Shown here in pieces: positions 9,116 to 18,173 of a DNA stretch of 64,000 nucleotides; within the stretch, counting starts at the first letter, position 1; each line of letters begins with the position of its first letter. The stretch comes from Streptomyces uncialis (GTDB lineage: Bacteria > Actinomycetota > Actinomycetes > Streptomycetales > Streptomycetaceae), in contig NZ_CP109583.1 in NCBI RefSeq assembly GCF_036250755.1, forward strand, positions 7,496,001-7,560,000, in the 5' to 3' direction. Below the pieces are notes generated by a model, which saw only the letters and a list, made by a program, of their open reading frames with translations, searched no databases and was not told the DNA's origin. The translations under genes and the position numbers were made by a program.

Positions 9116-9413
9116 GAGCGCATCATGCCGCACGGCACTGACGGTCCGGGGTGCCCGACGCCCCGGCCGCACCGGACGTTCCACCCGAGGGGGGCGGCTC
9201 GGGACGAGTGGCGCTCCCAGGGACGGACCGGGCGAAATGTGACCCGCGCCACTTCTGTGTTTGGTACATGCATCTACGGGCAGGCGCGCTCCCGGAGCGA
9301 ACCGGGCCCGTCCATCTCCACCGGACGCGCGCACCGGCAGCGGGCCGACCCCGCGTCTCCACGGCCCGCCCGGGGGAAAGGCGGGCCGTATTGGTTCGAC
9401 CCGAGAGGTTCAT

Positions 9414-10517
9414 GTGTCCAGGCTTGAGGCCGCGCACCTGTACAAGGTGTTCGGCAGACGACCCGATGCCGCCGTCGAGAGGCTCCGCCAGGGAGCGGAC
9501 CGCGAGGAGCTGCGCGCCGACGGGGCCACCGCCGCCGTCATCGACGCCTCCTTCACGGTCGATCCCGGCCAGATCTTCGTCGTCATGGGTCTCTCCGGCT
9601 CCGGCAAGTCCACGCTGCTGCGCATGCTGAACGGACTGCTGGAGCCCACCGCCGGACAGGTGCTCTTCGACGGTCAGGACCTCACCGCGCTCAGCCCCCG
9701 CGAGCTGCGCGAGGTCCGGGCCCGAAAGATCAGCATGGTGTTCCAGCACTTCGCGCTGTTCCCCCACCGCAGCGTCCTGGAGAACGCCGCCTACGGCCTG
9801 GAGGTCCAGGGCGTGCCCCGGGCCGAACGGGAGGAGCGCGCCGCCGAGGCGCTGGGCCTCACCGGGCTCGCCGGCTGGGAGAAGTCCTGGCCCGACGAGC
9901 TGTCCGGCGGGATGCAGCAGCGGGTGGGCCTGGCCCGCGCGCTCGCCACCGACGCCGATCTGCTGCTCATGGACGAGTCCTTCAGTGCCCTGGACCCGCT
10001 GATCCGCCGCGATATGCAGGACCAGCTCCTCGAACTCCAGAGCCGCCTCAACAAGACGATCGTCTTCATCACCCACGACCTCAACGAGGCCATGCGGCTC
10101 GGGGACCGGGTCGCCGTCATGCGGGACGGCCGGATCGTGCAGACCGGCAGCGCCGAGGACATCCTGATGACCCCGGCCAACGACTACGTGGCCGCGTTCA
10201 CCCAGGACGTCGACCGCTCCCGCGTACTGACCGCGTCGGCCGTGATGGACGGGGAGCTGCGCGGCAACGAGGCCGACTGCGGCTGCGAGACCGCGTACGC
10301 CGACACCGCCTTCGCCGACCTGTGCGGCATCAGCGCCCGGGTGCCGCACGCGGTCGCCGTGCTCGACAAGAGGAAGCAGCTGATCGGGGTGGTGCCCCAG
10401 CAACGGCTGGTGGGCTTCCTCGCGGACGGCGACGAGGCGGTACGGGCCGAGGTGCCCTGCGACGGCGCGGGCAAGGCCGCCGCGACGACCGGCAAGGCGG
10501 TGAGCACCGATGCCTAG
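9414..10517 (+). CDS. glycine betaine/proline ABC transporter ATP-binding protein
   Basis: 367 aa ProV/OpuAA-type ATPase. It has Walker A GLSGSGKSTLLRM, Q-loop VFQHFALFPHR, signature LSGGMQQRVGLARAL, Walker B LLLMDESFSALD and the H-loop, then a C-terminal CBS-like region of about 100 residues that in OpuA senses ionic strength. GTG 9414 overlaps an out-of-frame ATG and follows GAGAGG. Its 3' end overlaps the next gene by 8 bases, making an osmoprotectant-uptake operon. About 300 bp upstream are non-coding, with no operator recognised. Confidence 0.93.
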   Translation: MSRLEAAHLYKVFGRRPDAAVERLRQGADREELRADGATAAVIDASFTVDPGQIFVVMGLSGSGKSTLLRMLNGLLEPTAGQVLFDGQDLTALSPRELREVRARKISMVFQHFALFPHRSVLENAAYGLEVQGVPRAEREERAAEALGLTGLAGWEKSWPDELSGGMQQRVGLARALATDADLLLMDESFSALDPLIRRDMQDQLLELQSRLNKTIVFITHDLNEAMRLGDRVAVMRDGRIVQTGSAEDILMTPANDYVAAFTQDVDRSRVLTASAVMDGELRGNEADCGCETAYADTAFADLCGISARVPHAVAVLDKRKQLIGVVPQQRLVGFLADGDEAVRAEVPCDGAGKAAATTGKAVSTDA

Positions 10518-12330
10518 GCTGCATCTCGGTGACTGGGTCGACAGCGGTGTCGAATGGCTGGTCACCCATATGGCGTGGCTCTTCGACGCGCTGAAGAGCC
10601 TGGTCGAGGGCATGTACGACGGCACCAACGCCGTTCTCACCGCCCCGGAACCCCTGCTTCTCGCGGGCATCCTCGCCTTGTTCGCCTGGTGGCTGCGCGG
10701 ACTGGTCGCCGGTGTCCTCGCCTTCGGCGGCTTCGCGCTGATCGACTCCATGGAACTGTGGGACAAGTCGATGTCGACGCTGTCCCTGGTGCTGGTCGCG
10801 ACCGTGATCGCCCTGGTCATCGGGGTACCGCTCGGTATCTGGGCGGCCCGCTCGCAGACGGTCAGCTCCGTCGTCCGGCCGGTCCTCGACCTGCTCCAGA
10901 CCATGCCGTCGATGGTGCTGCTGATCCCGGCGATCCTGTTCTTCGGCATGGGCGTGCCCGCCGGAGTCGTCGCCACCCTGATCTTCGCGCTGGCACCCGG
11001 GGTACGGATGACCGAACTCGGCATCCGCCAGGTCGACGCGGAACTGGTCGAGGCGGCCGAGGCGTTCGGCACCACCCCCCGCAACACCCTGCTGCGGGTG
11101 CAGCTCCCGCTCGCGCTCCCCACGATCATGGCGGGCGTCAACCAGGTCATCATGCTGGGCCTGTCCATGGTCGTCATCGCGGGCATGGTCGGCACCGGCG
11201 GCCTCGGCGGCGCGGTGAACGAGGCCATCGGCCAGCTGAACATCGGACTCGGTTTCGAGGCCGGCCTCGGCATCGTCGTCCTCGCCATCTACCTCGACCG
11301 GATGACCGGCGCCCTCGGTGACCAGATATCGCCGCTCGGCCGCCGCGCCGCCGCCAAGGCGCGGGCCGCCGGTGAGCTGCGGATCTGGCAGCACCGCCCC
11401 CGCCCGGCCGTCGCGGTCGTCGGTGTGGTCGTCCTCGCGCTCGTCGCGGGCGGCATGGGCATCTTCGGCACCCCCGGCGACAAGGGGACCACCGACTCCG
11501 CCACGGACGTCGGCAAGGGCGACACCGTCAAGATCGGGTACATCCCCTGGGACGAGGGCATCGCCACCACCTTCCTGTGGAAGGAACTCCTGGAACGCCG
11601 CGGCTTCGAGGTCGAGACCACCCAGTACGCCGCCGGACCGCTGTTCACCGGTCTGGCCCAGGGACAGATCGACTTCCAGACCGACGGCTGGCTCCCCGTC
11701 ACCCACGCCGAGTACTGGAAGAGGTACGGCAAGCAGCTCGAAGACCTCGGCGCCTGGTACGGACCGACCTCACTGGAGATCGCCGTCCCCGGCTACGTCA
11801 AGGGCGTGGACTCCATGGCCGACCTCAAGGGGCAGGGCGACCGCTTCAAGGGCCGGATCATCGGGATCGAGCCGAGCGCCGGGATGATGGGCCTGCTCAA
11901 GAAGGATGTCGTCGGCGCCTACGGTCTGGGCGACGAGTACAAGGTCGTGGACGGCTCCACCCCCGCGATGCTCGCCGAGCTCAAGCGCGCGTACGCCAAG
12001 AAGGAGCCCATCGCCGTCACCCTCTGGTCCCCGCACTGGGCGTACAGCGACTACGACCTCAAGAAGCTCAAGGACCCGAAGGGTGCGTGGGGCGAGGGCG
12101 ACGAGGTGCACACCCTCAGCCGCAAGGGCTTCAGCGACGACCACCCGGAGGTCGGCCGCTGGCTGAAGGACTTCCGGATGACCGAGAAGCAGCTCACCGA
12201 CCTGGAGTCCGCCATCCAGAAGGCGGGCAAGGGCAAGGAGCAGCAGGCCGTCCGCGACTGGCTGGAGAAGCACCCGGACACCGTCGACAAGTGGGCACCG
12301 GTGCCCGGTGACCGGGCCGCCGCCGAGTAG
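10510..12330 (+). CDS. glycine betaine ABC transporter permease/substrate-binding fusion
   Basis: 606 aa fusion. Residues ~1-290 form the multi-span ProW-type permease with the EAA loop (EAAEAFGTTPRNTLLRVQLP). After a further hydrophobic span near 300-320, residues ~335-606 form an OpuAC-type binding protein (KIGYIPWDEGIATTFLW; later WSPHWAYSDYDLKKL, where aromatic residues would box betaine). The binding domain is therefore tethered on the outer face. It overlaps the ATPase gene by 8 bases and ends 123 bases before a perfect terminator hairpin. This fusion architecture is known in actinobacteria. Confidence 0.93.
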   Translation: MPRLHLGDWVDSGVEWLVTHMAWLFDALKSLVEGMYDGTNAVLTAPEPLLLAGILALFAWWLRGLVAGVLAFGGFALIDSMELWDKSMSTLSLVLVATVIALVIGVPLGIWAARSQTVSSVVRPVLDLLQTMPSMVLLIPAILFFGMGVPAGVVATLIFALAPGVRMTELGIRQVDAELVEAAEAFGTTPRNTLLRVQLPLALPTIMAGVNQVIMLGLSMVVIAGMVGTGGLGGAVNEAIGQLNIGLGFEAGLGIVVLAIYLDRMTGALGDQISPLGRRAAAKARAAGELRIWQHRPRPAVAVVGVVVLALVAGGMGIFGTPGDKGTTDSATDVGKGDTVKIGYIPWDEGIATTFLWKELLERRGFEVETTQYAAGPLFTGLAQGQIDFQTDGWLPVTHAEYWKRYGKQLEDLGAWYGPTSLEIAVPGYVKGVDSMADLKGQGDRFKGRIIGIEPSAGMMGLLKKDVVGAYGLGDEYKVVDGSTPAMLAELKRAYAKKEPIAVTLWSPHWAYSDYDLKKLKDPKGAWGEGDEVHTLSRKGFSDDHPEVGRWLKDFRMTEKQLTDLESAIQKAGKGKEQQAVRDWLEKHPDTVDKWAPVPGDRAAAE

Positions 12331-12453
12331 AGCGCCCGGCACCCACCGCCCGGCACCCACCGCCCGGCGTCCTCCGCCCGGTGTCATCCGCCCGGCTGTG
12401 AAATGGCCGGAAATCCGGCTCCGGCGAGCCGAACCGCCGATCATGTCCGACCA

Positions 12454-12493
12454 TGAGGGGCGGGCCCCGTCGCACGACGGGGCCCGCCCCTCA
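12454..12493 (+). terminator. perfect terminator hairpin after betaine transporter
   Basis: An 18-bp perfect inverted repeat (TGAGGGGCGGGCCCCGTC) flanks a GCAC loop. There is no U-run, as usual in Streptomyces. It lies after the transporter operon and about 110 bp before the regulator gene. Confidence 0.85.
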
Positions 12494-12602
12494 CGGGTGA
12501 TCCCGGCGACGGCCGTTTGCCGAACACGCGTAGGGTGCAGAAACCCGACGGAGACCCCGGTCGGGTCACACGGCACCACGGACACGGGAGGGAGCCGGAG
12601 CG

Positions 12603-13184
12603 ATGGACGAGAAGGAGACCCTTCGGGTGGGCGCCGCCGTACGGCGGCGGCGACGGTCCCTGGAACTCACCCTCGCCGTGGTCGCGGAGCGCAGCGGGCT
12701 GTCCGTCCCCTTCCTCAGCCAGGTGGAGAACGAACGGGCACGGCCCAGCCGCGCCTCCCTGGAGAAGGTCGCCGACGCGCTCGGCACCACCGCGGTCGAG
12801 CTGCTCGCCGCCGCCGATCCCGCCTGCACGGTCGATGTCGTCCGCGCCGACACCCCGCCCGGCCAGGACCTCCGGTCCCCCGGCGGGGAGCGCAGCAGGG
12901 CCCGCTCCCTGGTCCGCGGCCACCACCAGCTGCACGCCACCGAGTTCACCGGCGACCATGACACGGCCCGTGAATTCCAGCACCGCAACGACGAGTTGCT
13001 GTACGTCGCGGACGGCGCCGTCGAGATCGAGGCGGAGGGCCGGGCCCACCGTCTCGGCCGCGGGGACACCCTGTACCTGACCGGGGGAGTGCGGCACCGC
13101 TGGCGGGCCACCGAACCGGACACCCGGGTCCTGGTGGTGGCCGTCGCCGAGCACATCGACGCTGTGCAGGACCGGAGGAGATGA
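12603..13184 (+). CDS. XRE-cupin transcriptional regulator
   Basis: 193 aa. The N-terminal HTH_3 is at residues ~8-62 (LAVVAERSGLSVPFLSQVEN recognition region). A C-terminal cupin_2 at ~110-190 carries the YVADGAVEIEAEGRAHRLGRGDTLYL pattern of small-molecule-sensing regulators. ATG 12603 has GGGAGGGAGC upstream. The ligand and targets are unknown; it sits just before a metal-receptor-type gene and after the betaine transporter terminator, so it may regulate either neighbour. Confidence 0.9.
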   Translation: MDEKETLRVGAAVRRRRRSLELTLAVVAERSGLSVPFLSQVENERARPSRASLEKVADALGTTAVELLAAADPACTVDVVRADTPPGQDLRSPGGERSRARSLVRGHHQLHATEFTGDHDTAREFQHRNDELLYVADGAVEIEAEGRAHRLGRGDTLYLTGGVRHRWRATEPDTRVLVVAVAEHIDAVQDRRR

Positions 13185-13230
13185 GATCGACTCCCTCCCG
13201 TGGCACATTCCGGCTGACTAGTCTGATCCC

Positions 13231-13962
13231 GTGAAATCTGCCCGGATCGTCTCCCTGGTGCCCTCACTGACCGAAGCCGTCGCCGCCACCCTGCCCGGGA
13301 CCCTCGTCGGCGTCACCGACTGGTGCACCCACCCCGACGACCTCGGCGCCGTCCGTGTCGGCGGCACCAAGAACCCCGATGTGCCGCGGATCGTCTCCCT
13401 CGCCCCCGACCTGGTCGTCGCCAACGAGGAGGAGAACCGCCGCCCCGACCTCGACGCCCTTCGGGCGGCCGGCGTAGAGGTCCTGGTCACCGAGATCCGC
13501 ACGGTCCAGCAGGCGTTCCGCGAACTGGAGCGGGTGCTCAAGGCGTGCGGCGCCGACGGACGGCCCGCCTGGCTGGATCTCGCCGAGTCCGTGTGGTCCG
13601 GGCTGCCCGAACCCTGGGAACGCGTCACGGCCGTGGTACCGGTGTGGCGGCGGCCCTGGATGGTCCTCGGCCGCGACACCTTCGCCGGGGACATGCTGGC
13701 CCGCCTCGGGGTCGACAACCTGTACGCGGGCCATCCCGACCGCTATCCCCATGTCCCGCTCGACGAACTGCGGTCCTGCGGCGCCGATCTGGCGGTCCTG
13801 CCCGACGAGCCGTACCCCTTCGGCCCCGACGACGGACCCGACGCGCTGCCGTTCCCCGCGGCGTTCGTCAGCGGCCGTCATCTCACCTGGTACGGGCCGT
13901 CGTTGGCGGAGGCGCCGGGGACCGTCGGCGCGGGGCTGCGGGAGCTGCTGCGCCGCAGATGA
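13231..13962 (+). CDS. helical-backbone metal receptor (BtuF-like, cobalamin/iron-binding)
   Basis: 243 aa. The periplasmic-binding-protein class III fold has an N-terminal IVSLVPSLTEAVAATL, then TDWCTHPDD, GTKNPDVPRIVSLAPDLVVAN and LGVDNLYAG. It resembles BtuF-like corrinoid or ferric-siderophore receptors. There is no signal peptide or lipobox, so it is probably cytosolic as in many actinobacterial homologues. Starts at GTG 13231 with a weak ribosome site, 46 bp after the XRE-cupin gene. The ligand is inferred only. Confidence 0.85.
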   Translation: MKSARIVSLVPSLTEAVAATLPGTLVGVTDWCTHPDDLGAVRVGGTKNPDVPRIVSLAPDLVVANEEENRRPDLDALRAAGVEVLVTEIRTVQQAFRELERVLKACGADGRPAWLDLAESVWSGLPEPWERVTAVVPVWRRPWMVLGRDTFAGDMLARLGVDNLYAGHPDRYPHVPLDELRSCGADLAVLPDEPYPFGPDDGPDALPFPAAFVSGRHLTWYGPSLAEAPGTVGAGLRELLRRR

Positions 13963-14001
13963 CACCCGGCCGGGCCCCGGACACCCGTACGACCCGCCCG
14001 G

Positions 14002-15138
14002 TCAGCGGGGCGCGGCCGGGAGGCTTCCGAGCGCCAGCCCCTGGACCGTCCGGACGGCCGCCACCGTCCAGGCCCCGGCCAGCGTGACGAAGAGCAGCAC
14101 CGCCAGCGCCCCGAACACGGCCAGTCCCGTCCGGTCGGCCAGCGCCGCCGCGCCCGTCACACAGGTGCCCACCGGGAAGGTGAACGCCCACCACGTCATC
14201 GTGAACCGCATACCGCGCCGCCGCGCCCGCACCACCAGCGCGCCCGCGAACGCCAGCCACAGCAGGGCGAACCCCGTCACGGGCACGCCGTACAGCACCG
14301 CGAACGCCTCGAACCCGCGCGCGTGGGCCGCCGGGACCGCGTCCGGCGCCAGCTCCGCGAACCGTCCGGCGGCCGTCGTGGACTGCCCCAGCGGCCCCAG
14401 CACCAGGAACAGCGTCGGGGTCAGCGCGAGCGGCGGCGGACCGTCCGCCACCAGCGTCGCGAAGACGGCCGGAAGCATCATCAGGGTGCCCAGCAGCCCG
14501 ATCCCGAACAGCGCGGCACAGCCGAACAGCAGCGTCCCCCGGGCCGCCCCCGCCGGCAGGTACGGCACGAACTGCGGACCGGTCGCCGCGGCCACCATCG
14601 GGGCCACCACCGGCAGCAGCCACACCGGCGCCGGACGCGCCGGGGGTGTATGCCGCACCACCACCAGCAGATACGGGATCACCACCGCCACCGCGAGAGC
14701 GGTCACCGTCCCCACGGTGAACAGCGCCGCGCCGAGGACCACCGCGACCCGCTCGCCGAGCACGTCCCGGCCCACCGCGACCGTCGAGGCGCCCACCGCG
14801 AGCAGGGCCATCGACAGACACCCGTAGAACGGCGCCATCGCCGGGTCACGCAGATGCGCGCGGGCCTGGTCCCCGTGCCGCCGCCAGTGCACCGCGCGCG
14901 CGGCCGTCACCGCCGCCAGCGCGAGCACCGACAGCGCCCACACCGCCACGCACACGGGCCGCAGCCCCGGCACCCGGACGGGGAGCGCGGCCCCGGCGGT
15001 GGCCACGATCGCGGTCCCCATCACACACGCGTACCAGTTGGGCCCGAGATGACGGGTGCCGGGCCGGACCGCGGCCCCGGCGGCGGGCGGTCCGGCGGGC
15101 GGCGGGGACATCCGGGGACGGGCGGCGGTATGGAGCAT
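14002..15138 (-). CDS. TDT-family (SLAC1/TehA-like) transporter
   Basis: 378 aa integral membrane protein with about ten predicted spans. It opens with the PNWYACVMGTAIVATAG segment typical of the tellurite-resistance/dicarboxylate (TDT) family, which includes TehA, Mae1 and sulphite exporter Ssu1. The substrate is unknown. ATG 15138 is chosen; an upstream start at 15171 lacks a binding site. It is divergent from a LysR regulator across 70 bp containing a palindrome, the usual arrangement for a regulator and its transporter target. Confidence 0.87.
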   Translation of the reverse strand: MLHTAARPRMSPPPAGPPAAGAAVRPGTRHLGPNWYACVMGTAIVATAGAALPVRVPGLRPVCVAVWALSVLALAAVTAARAVHWRRHGDQARAHLRDPAMAPFYGCLSMALLAVGASTVAVGRDVLGERVAVVLGAALFTVGTVTALAVAVVIPYLLVVVRHTPPARPAPVWLLPVVAPMVAAATGPQFVPYLPAGAARGTLLFGCAALFGIGLLGTLMMLPAVFATLVADGPPPLALTPTLFLVLGPLGQSTTAAGRFAELAPDAVPAAHARGFEAFAVLYGVPVTGFALLWLAFAGALVVRARRRGMRFTMTWWAFTFPVGTCVTGAAALADRTGLAVFGALAVLLFVTLAGAWTVAAVRTVQGLALGSLPAAPR

Positions 15139-15186
15139 GGGTCCACCGTCGCGGGGCGGCCGACCGCCCACCAGGGGTGTTGTTGC

Positions 15187-15198
15187 TATGAGGGCATA
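15187..15198. promoter_or_regulatory. candidate LysR operator
   Basis: The dyad TATG-AGGG-CATA lies in the 70-bp divergent spacer between the TDT transporter and LysR genes, 11 bases before the LysR start. LysR boxes are typically T-N11-A dyads, and this 12-bp site fits only loosely. It is supported mainly by position. Confidence 0.4.
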
Positions 15199-15208
15199 AG
15201 CTGGATTT

Positions 15209-16132
15209 ATGGGTCAAGGGAGCAAAAGCGGGCAGCGGAGCGGTCCGCTCGCGCACCGGGTGCCGGACCTCGGGGCACTGGAACTGCTGCTCGCCGTGGC
15301 CCGGCTGGGCAGCCTCGGCCGGGCCGCCCGGGAGCTGGGCATCACCCAGCCCGCCGCCAGCAGCCGCGTCCGCGCGATGGAACGGCAGCTCGGGGTGGCC
15401 CTGGTGGACCGCTCCCCGCGCGGGTCCCGGCTCACCGACGCCGGAGCGCTGGTCACCGACTGGGCGCGGCGGATCGTCGAGGCGGCGGAGGTCTTCGACG
15501 CGGGGGCGCAGGCGCTGCGCGACCGGCGGGACTCGCGGCTGCGGGTCGCCGCGAGCATGACCATCGCCGAGTATCTGCTGCCCGGCTGGCTGATCGCGCT
15601 GCGCGCGCGCCACCCGGACACCGCGGTGTCCCTGCTCGCGGGGAACTCCGCCGCGGTCGCCGGGCGGCTGCTGTCCGGCGAGGCCGACCTGGGGTTCGTC
15701 GAGGGGGTGGGCGTGCCGCCCGGCCTGGACTCGGTGGTCATCGGACACGACCGGCTCGTCGTCGTCACGGCGCCCGGGCATCCCTGGGCCCGGCGCGGAC
15801 GGCCGGTGGCCGGGGACGAGCTGACGCGGACCCCGCTGATCCTTCGGGAGGAGGGCTCCGGGACCCGGGAGGTGCTGGCCGCGGCGCTCGGTGGGCTGGC
15901 GCGGCCCCTGATCGAGCTGTCGTCCACCACCGCGGTCAAGGCCGCGGCGGTGGGTGGGGCGGGGCCCGCGGTGCTCAGCGAACTCGCGGTCGGGGAGGAA
16001 CTGGCCGCGCGCCGCCTCGTCGCCGTCCCCCTCCAGGACATCGCCCTGACCCGCGCCCTGCGTGCGACCTGGCCCCGGGGCCCCCGCCCCACGGGTCCGG
16101 CCCGGGACCTCCTCACCCTCACCCACTGGTGA
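15209..16132 (+). CDS. LysR-family transcriptional regulator
   Basis: 307 aa. The N-terminal winged helix at residues ~20-80 includes GSLGRAARELGITQPAASSRVRAMERQLG, typical of LysR. The effector domain covers ~105-300. It is divergent from the TDT transporter and probably controls it together with itself. ATG 15209 sits beside GGATTT with no strong ribosome site. It is followed directly by repeat cluster 2. Confidence 0.92.
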   Translation: MGQGSKSGQRSGPLAHRVPDLGALELLLAVARLGSLGRAARELGITQPAASSRVRAMERQLGVALVDRSPRGSRLTDAGALVTDWARRIVEAAEVFDAGAQALRDRRDSRLRVAASMTIAEYLLPGWLIALRARHPDTAVSLLAGNSAAVAGRLLSGEADLGFVEGVGVPPGLDSVVIGHDRLVVVTAPGHPWARRGRPVAGDELTRTPLILREEGSGTREVLAAALGGLARPLIELSSTTAVKAAAVGGAGPAVLSELAVGEELAARRLVAVPLQDIALTRALRATWPRGPRPTGPARDLLTLTHW

Positions 16133-16139
16133 CCCGTGC

Positions 16140-16480
16140 GGGGCCCGTGCGGGTGGCTGTGCAGGGTGCTGGTCGTCCGCTTCTCGCACGGTTCCCCGCG
16201 CGCCTGTGGGTCTGCCCGGCTGGACCCACTTGTCCCTGTGCGGGTCGTTCGTGGGTGCGCAGTTCCCCGCGCCCCTTTCGGGGCACCCCTGGTGCTTGTG
16301 TCTTGTTCGACGGGTGCGTGTTGCCCTCGTTTTCGCGCGGTTCCCCGCGCGTCTGGGTCTGCCCGGGTGGGCGTACTTGTCCCTGTGCGGGTCGTTCGTG
16401 GGTGCGCAGTTCCCCGCGCCCCTGACGGGCCGCTTCCTGGTGCTGTTGCCTTGTTCGCCGGGTGCGGGTCGCTGTCGTCC
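16140..16480 (+). repeat. dispersed intergenic repeat cluster 2
   Basis: Two copies, 147 bp apart, of a unit beginning CTTGTCCCTGTGCGGGTCGT (16229 and 16376) and including GTGGGTGCGCAGTTCCCCGC. The reverse complement matches the 69-70 bp tandem units at 50300-50740, and cluster 1 is a diverged relative. It lies 8 bp after the LysR stop, in the sense orientation of that gene. The remaining bases up to 16580 show no gene. Confidence 0.75.
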
Positions 16481-16584
16481 TCGGAGGCAGGCGGCGCCGG
16501 GGGTCGGGATGCGGAGGCCGTCGGTCGCCTTCCCGGTGGTAGGCATCGGGCGGTCCGACTCCCCAGCGGCGCAAGGTCGCCGAA

Positions 16585-17673
16585 GTGCTACAGATGGACC
16601 TTGAAGAACTCGACGCTCTGCTCACCCCGGCTGCGGTGCCGCCGGAGCCCGGACGGTTCGCGTCGGGTGCCTACTACGGCCCGGGGGACGCTGACGCGAT
16701 GATCCGACGTGAGTTCCTGCACCTCATGGCGGTTTCGGGCCCGCTCGCCGCCGTGCCCGCGGGCGGGGCAAGTGCCCTGGAAGGCGGTGCCGGTGGCTTC
16801 GAGCGGATGAACGGTCATCTGTGGCAGGTCTACCGGCTCGCTCGCGCCAAGCACTCGGTGTACCCCGCGGTGCAGTCGCAGCTCATCGCTTTGAACGATG
16901 CGCTGCGCGACGGACGAGGCCGGGCAGGTTCGCTCCGTGTCGCGGCCGGGGACCTGTTCCAACTGGCGGGCGAGCTCGCCTTCGACGCCGATCGGAACCA
17001 CGACGCCGCCTCCTCCTACGCGTTGGCGGCCAGTGCGAGCAAGGAGGCCGGGGCCTACGACCTGTGGGCGTGCGCCCTGATCCGCAGCGCCTACGTGGAT
17101 CTCTCCGAGCGTCGCTACCGGCGCGCCGCTGACACCTTGGGGGCCGCGCGGCGCGTCGCCCTGCGCGGGGACAGCGGCCTTGCCACCAAGTACTGGGCCG
17201 CGGCGGTGCAGGCCGAGGCGTCTGCCGGCCTCGGAGACCTCAACGCCTGTGAGGCGGCCCTGGACGAAGCCGAGAAGGTGGCCGACCTCGGTGACCGGGA
17301 GCCGGCCGCCGGATGGTTGCGCTTCGACGGTTCGCGTCTGGCGGAGGAGCGCGGAGCCCGGTATTTCCAGCTCAACCGCCTCGACCTGGCCGAGGCGGCC
17401 CTGAAGGACGCGCTGGAGCTCGGTCCGCCGGCCGTCGGACCTTCCTTCCGGCGCCGGGGCGCGGTACTCGTGGATCTGGCGGCGATCGGGGCCAGACGGA
17501 AGGACTCGGAGCAGGTCGTGCGGTACGGACGGGAAGCCCTGGCGCTGGCGCGGGCCTCCGGGTCGGGGTATGCCATCCGTAGACTCTCGACCCTGACCGC
17601 CGAGCTGGACGACGTAAGGCGGGACCGGGGTGTCGCCGAACTGAAGGCCGAGATCGGCGGTCTGTCGGCGTGA
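16585..17673 (+). CDS. TPR regulator-like protein, N-terminally truncated
   Basis: 362 aa of helical, tetratricopeptide-like sequence of the type that normally follows an XRE helix-turn-helix in Streptomyces regulators (LALARASGSGYAIRRLSTL near the end). The first codons, and the in-frame bases just before them back to a TAG at 16540-16542, read like the tail of a helix-turn-helix (RRKVAEVLQMDLEELDALL). The DNA-binding domain itself is missing and the upstream DNA is repeat cluster 2. GTG 16585 or ATG 16594 may start a headless protein, or this is a decayed gene. The downstream small gene follows after 14 bases. Confidence 0.6.
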   Translation: MLQMDLEELDALLTPAAVPPEPGRFASGAYYGPGDADAMIRREFLHLMAVSGPLAAVPAGGASALEGGAGGFERMNGHLWQVYRLARAKHSVYPAVQSQLIALNDALRDGRGRAGSLRVAAGDLFQLAGELAFDADRNHDAASSYALAASASKEAGAYDLWACALIRSAYVDLSERRYRRAADTLGAARRVALRGDSGLATKYWAAAVQAEASAGLGDLNACEAALDEAEKVADLGDREPAAGWLRFDGSRLAEERGARYFQLNRLDLAEAALKDALELGPPAVGPSFRRRGAVLVDLAAIGARRKDSEQVVRYGREALALARASGSGYAIRRLSTLTAELDDVRRDRGVAELKAEIGGLSA

Positions 17674-17687
17674 CGAGAGGGGATGGC

Positions 17688-18050
17688 ATGACCACCGAGG
17701 GCGCGCGGGTCTTTCGTGAGGCGTGGATCGCGGGAGTGCGCAAGCACTTCCCCGGCGAGCCGAAGCCGGGCTACGTGACTCCATGGGAGCAGACGCCGGA
17801 CTGGGAACGTGAGGCCGCGGGTGCCGTCTACGAACAGGTGCGCCAGCTGCTCGAACTGAGTGGTGGTCACGCTTCCCGTCTGTCGCGCGAGCAGAAGAGC
17901 CGGTTCGTCGCCACGAGCTGGACGGCACAGATGTTCAAGCACTTCGAGGACCCTAAGCCGGGATACGTGGCCGACTGGCCCGACCTGCCGGACTGGCAGA
18001 GGGAGACCGACTCGGACATCTTCGATGCCGTCGAGAACAGCCTGGAGTAG
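17688..18050 (+). CDS. small protein with internal duplication, unknown function
   Basis: 120 aa. Two copies of one motif are visible: KHFPGEPKPGYVTPWEQTPD (about 17-36) and KHFEDPKPGYVADWPDLPD (about 83-101), each followed by W(E/Q)RE. There is no signal peptide or membrane span. ATG 17688 has GAGAGGGG upstream and lies 14 bases after the truncated TPR gene, so the two form an operon. The family is not recognised; the pairing with a TPR/XRE-type regulator resembles small effector-like genes found next to such regulators in Streptomyces (inference). Confidence 0.7.
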   Translation: MTTEGARVFREAWIAGVRKHFPGEPKPGYVTPWEQTPDWEREAAGAVYEQVRQLLELSGGHASRLSREQKSRFVATSWTAQMFKHFEDPKPGYVADWPDLPDWQRETDSDIFDAVENSLE

Positions 18051-18173
18051 GTCCCGGTTCCGCAAGCAAGGGTCCCTGACCGGAAGGCCGGGTGCCTCGT
18101 CGGGTGTGGCGGCCCCGCCCCGGTCCACCGGTGACAGGGATTCCCGTTCGCGCGGATGACGCCCCGAAGGGGA

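Noticed and set aside
9123..11288. 721-codon open frame on the - strand
   Set aside because: Antisense to the betaine transporter genes, which carry complete ABC motifs.
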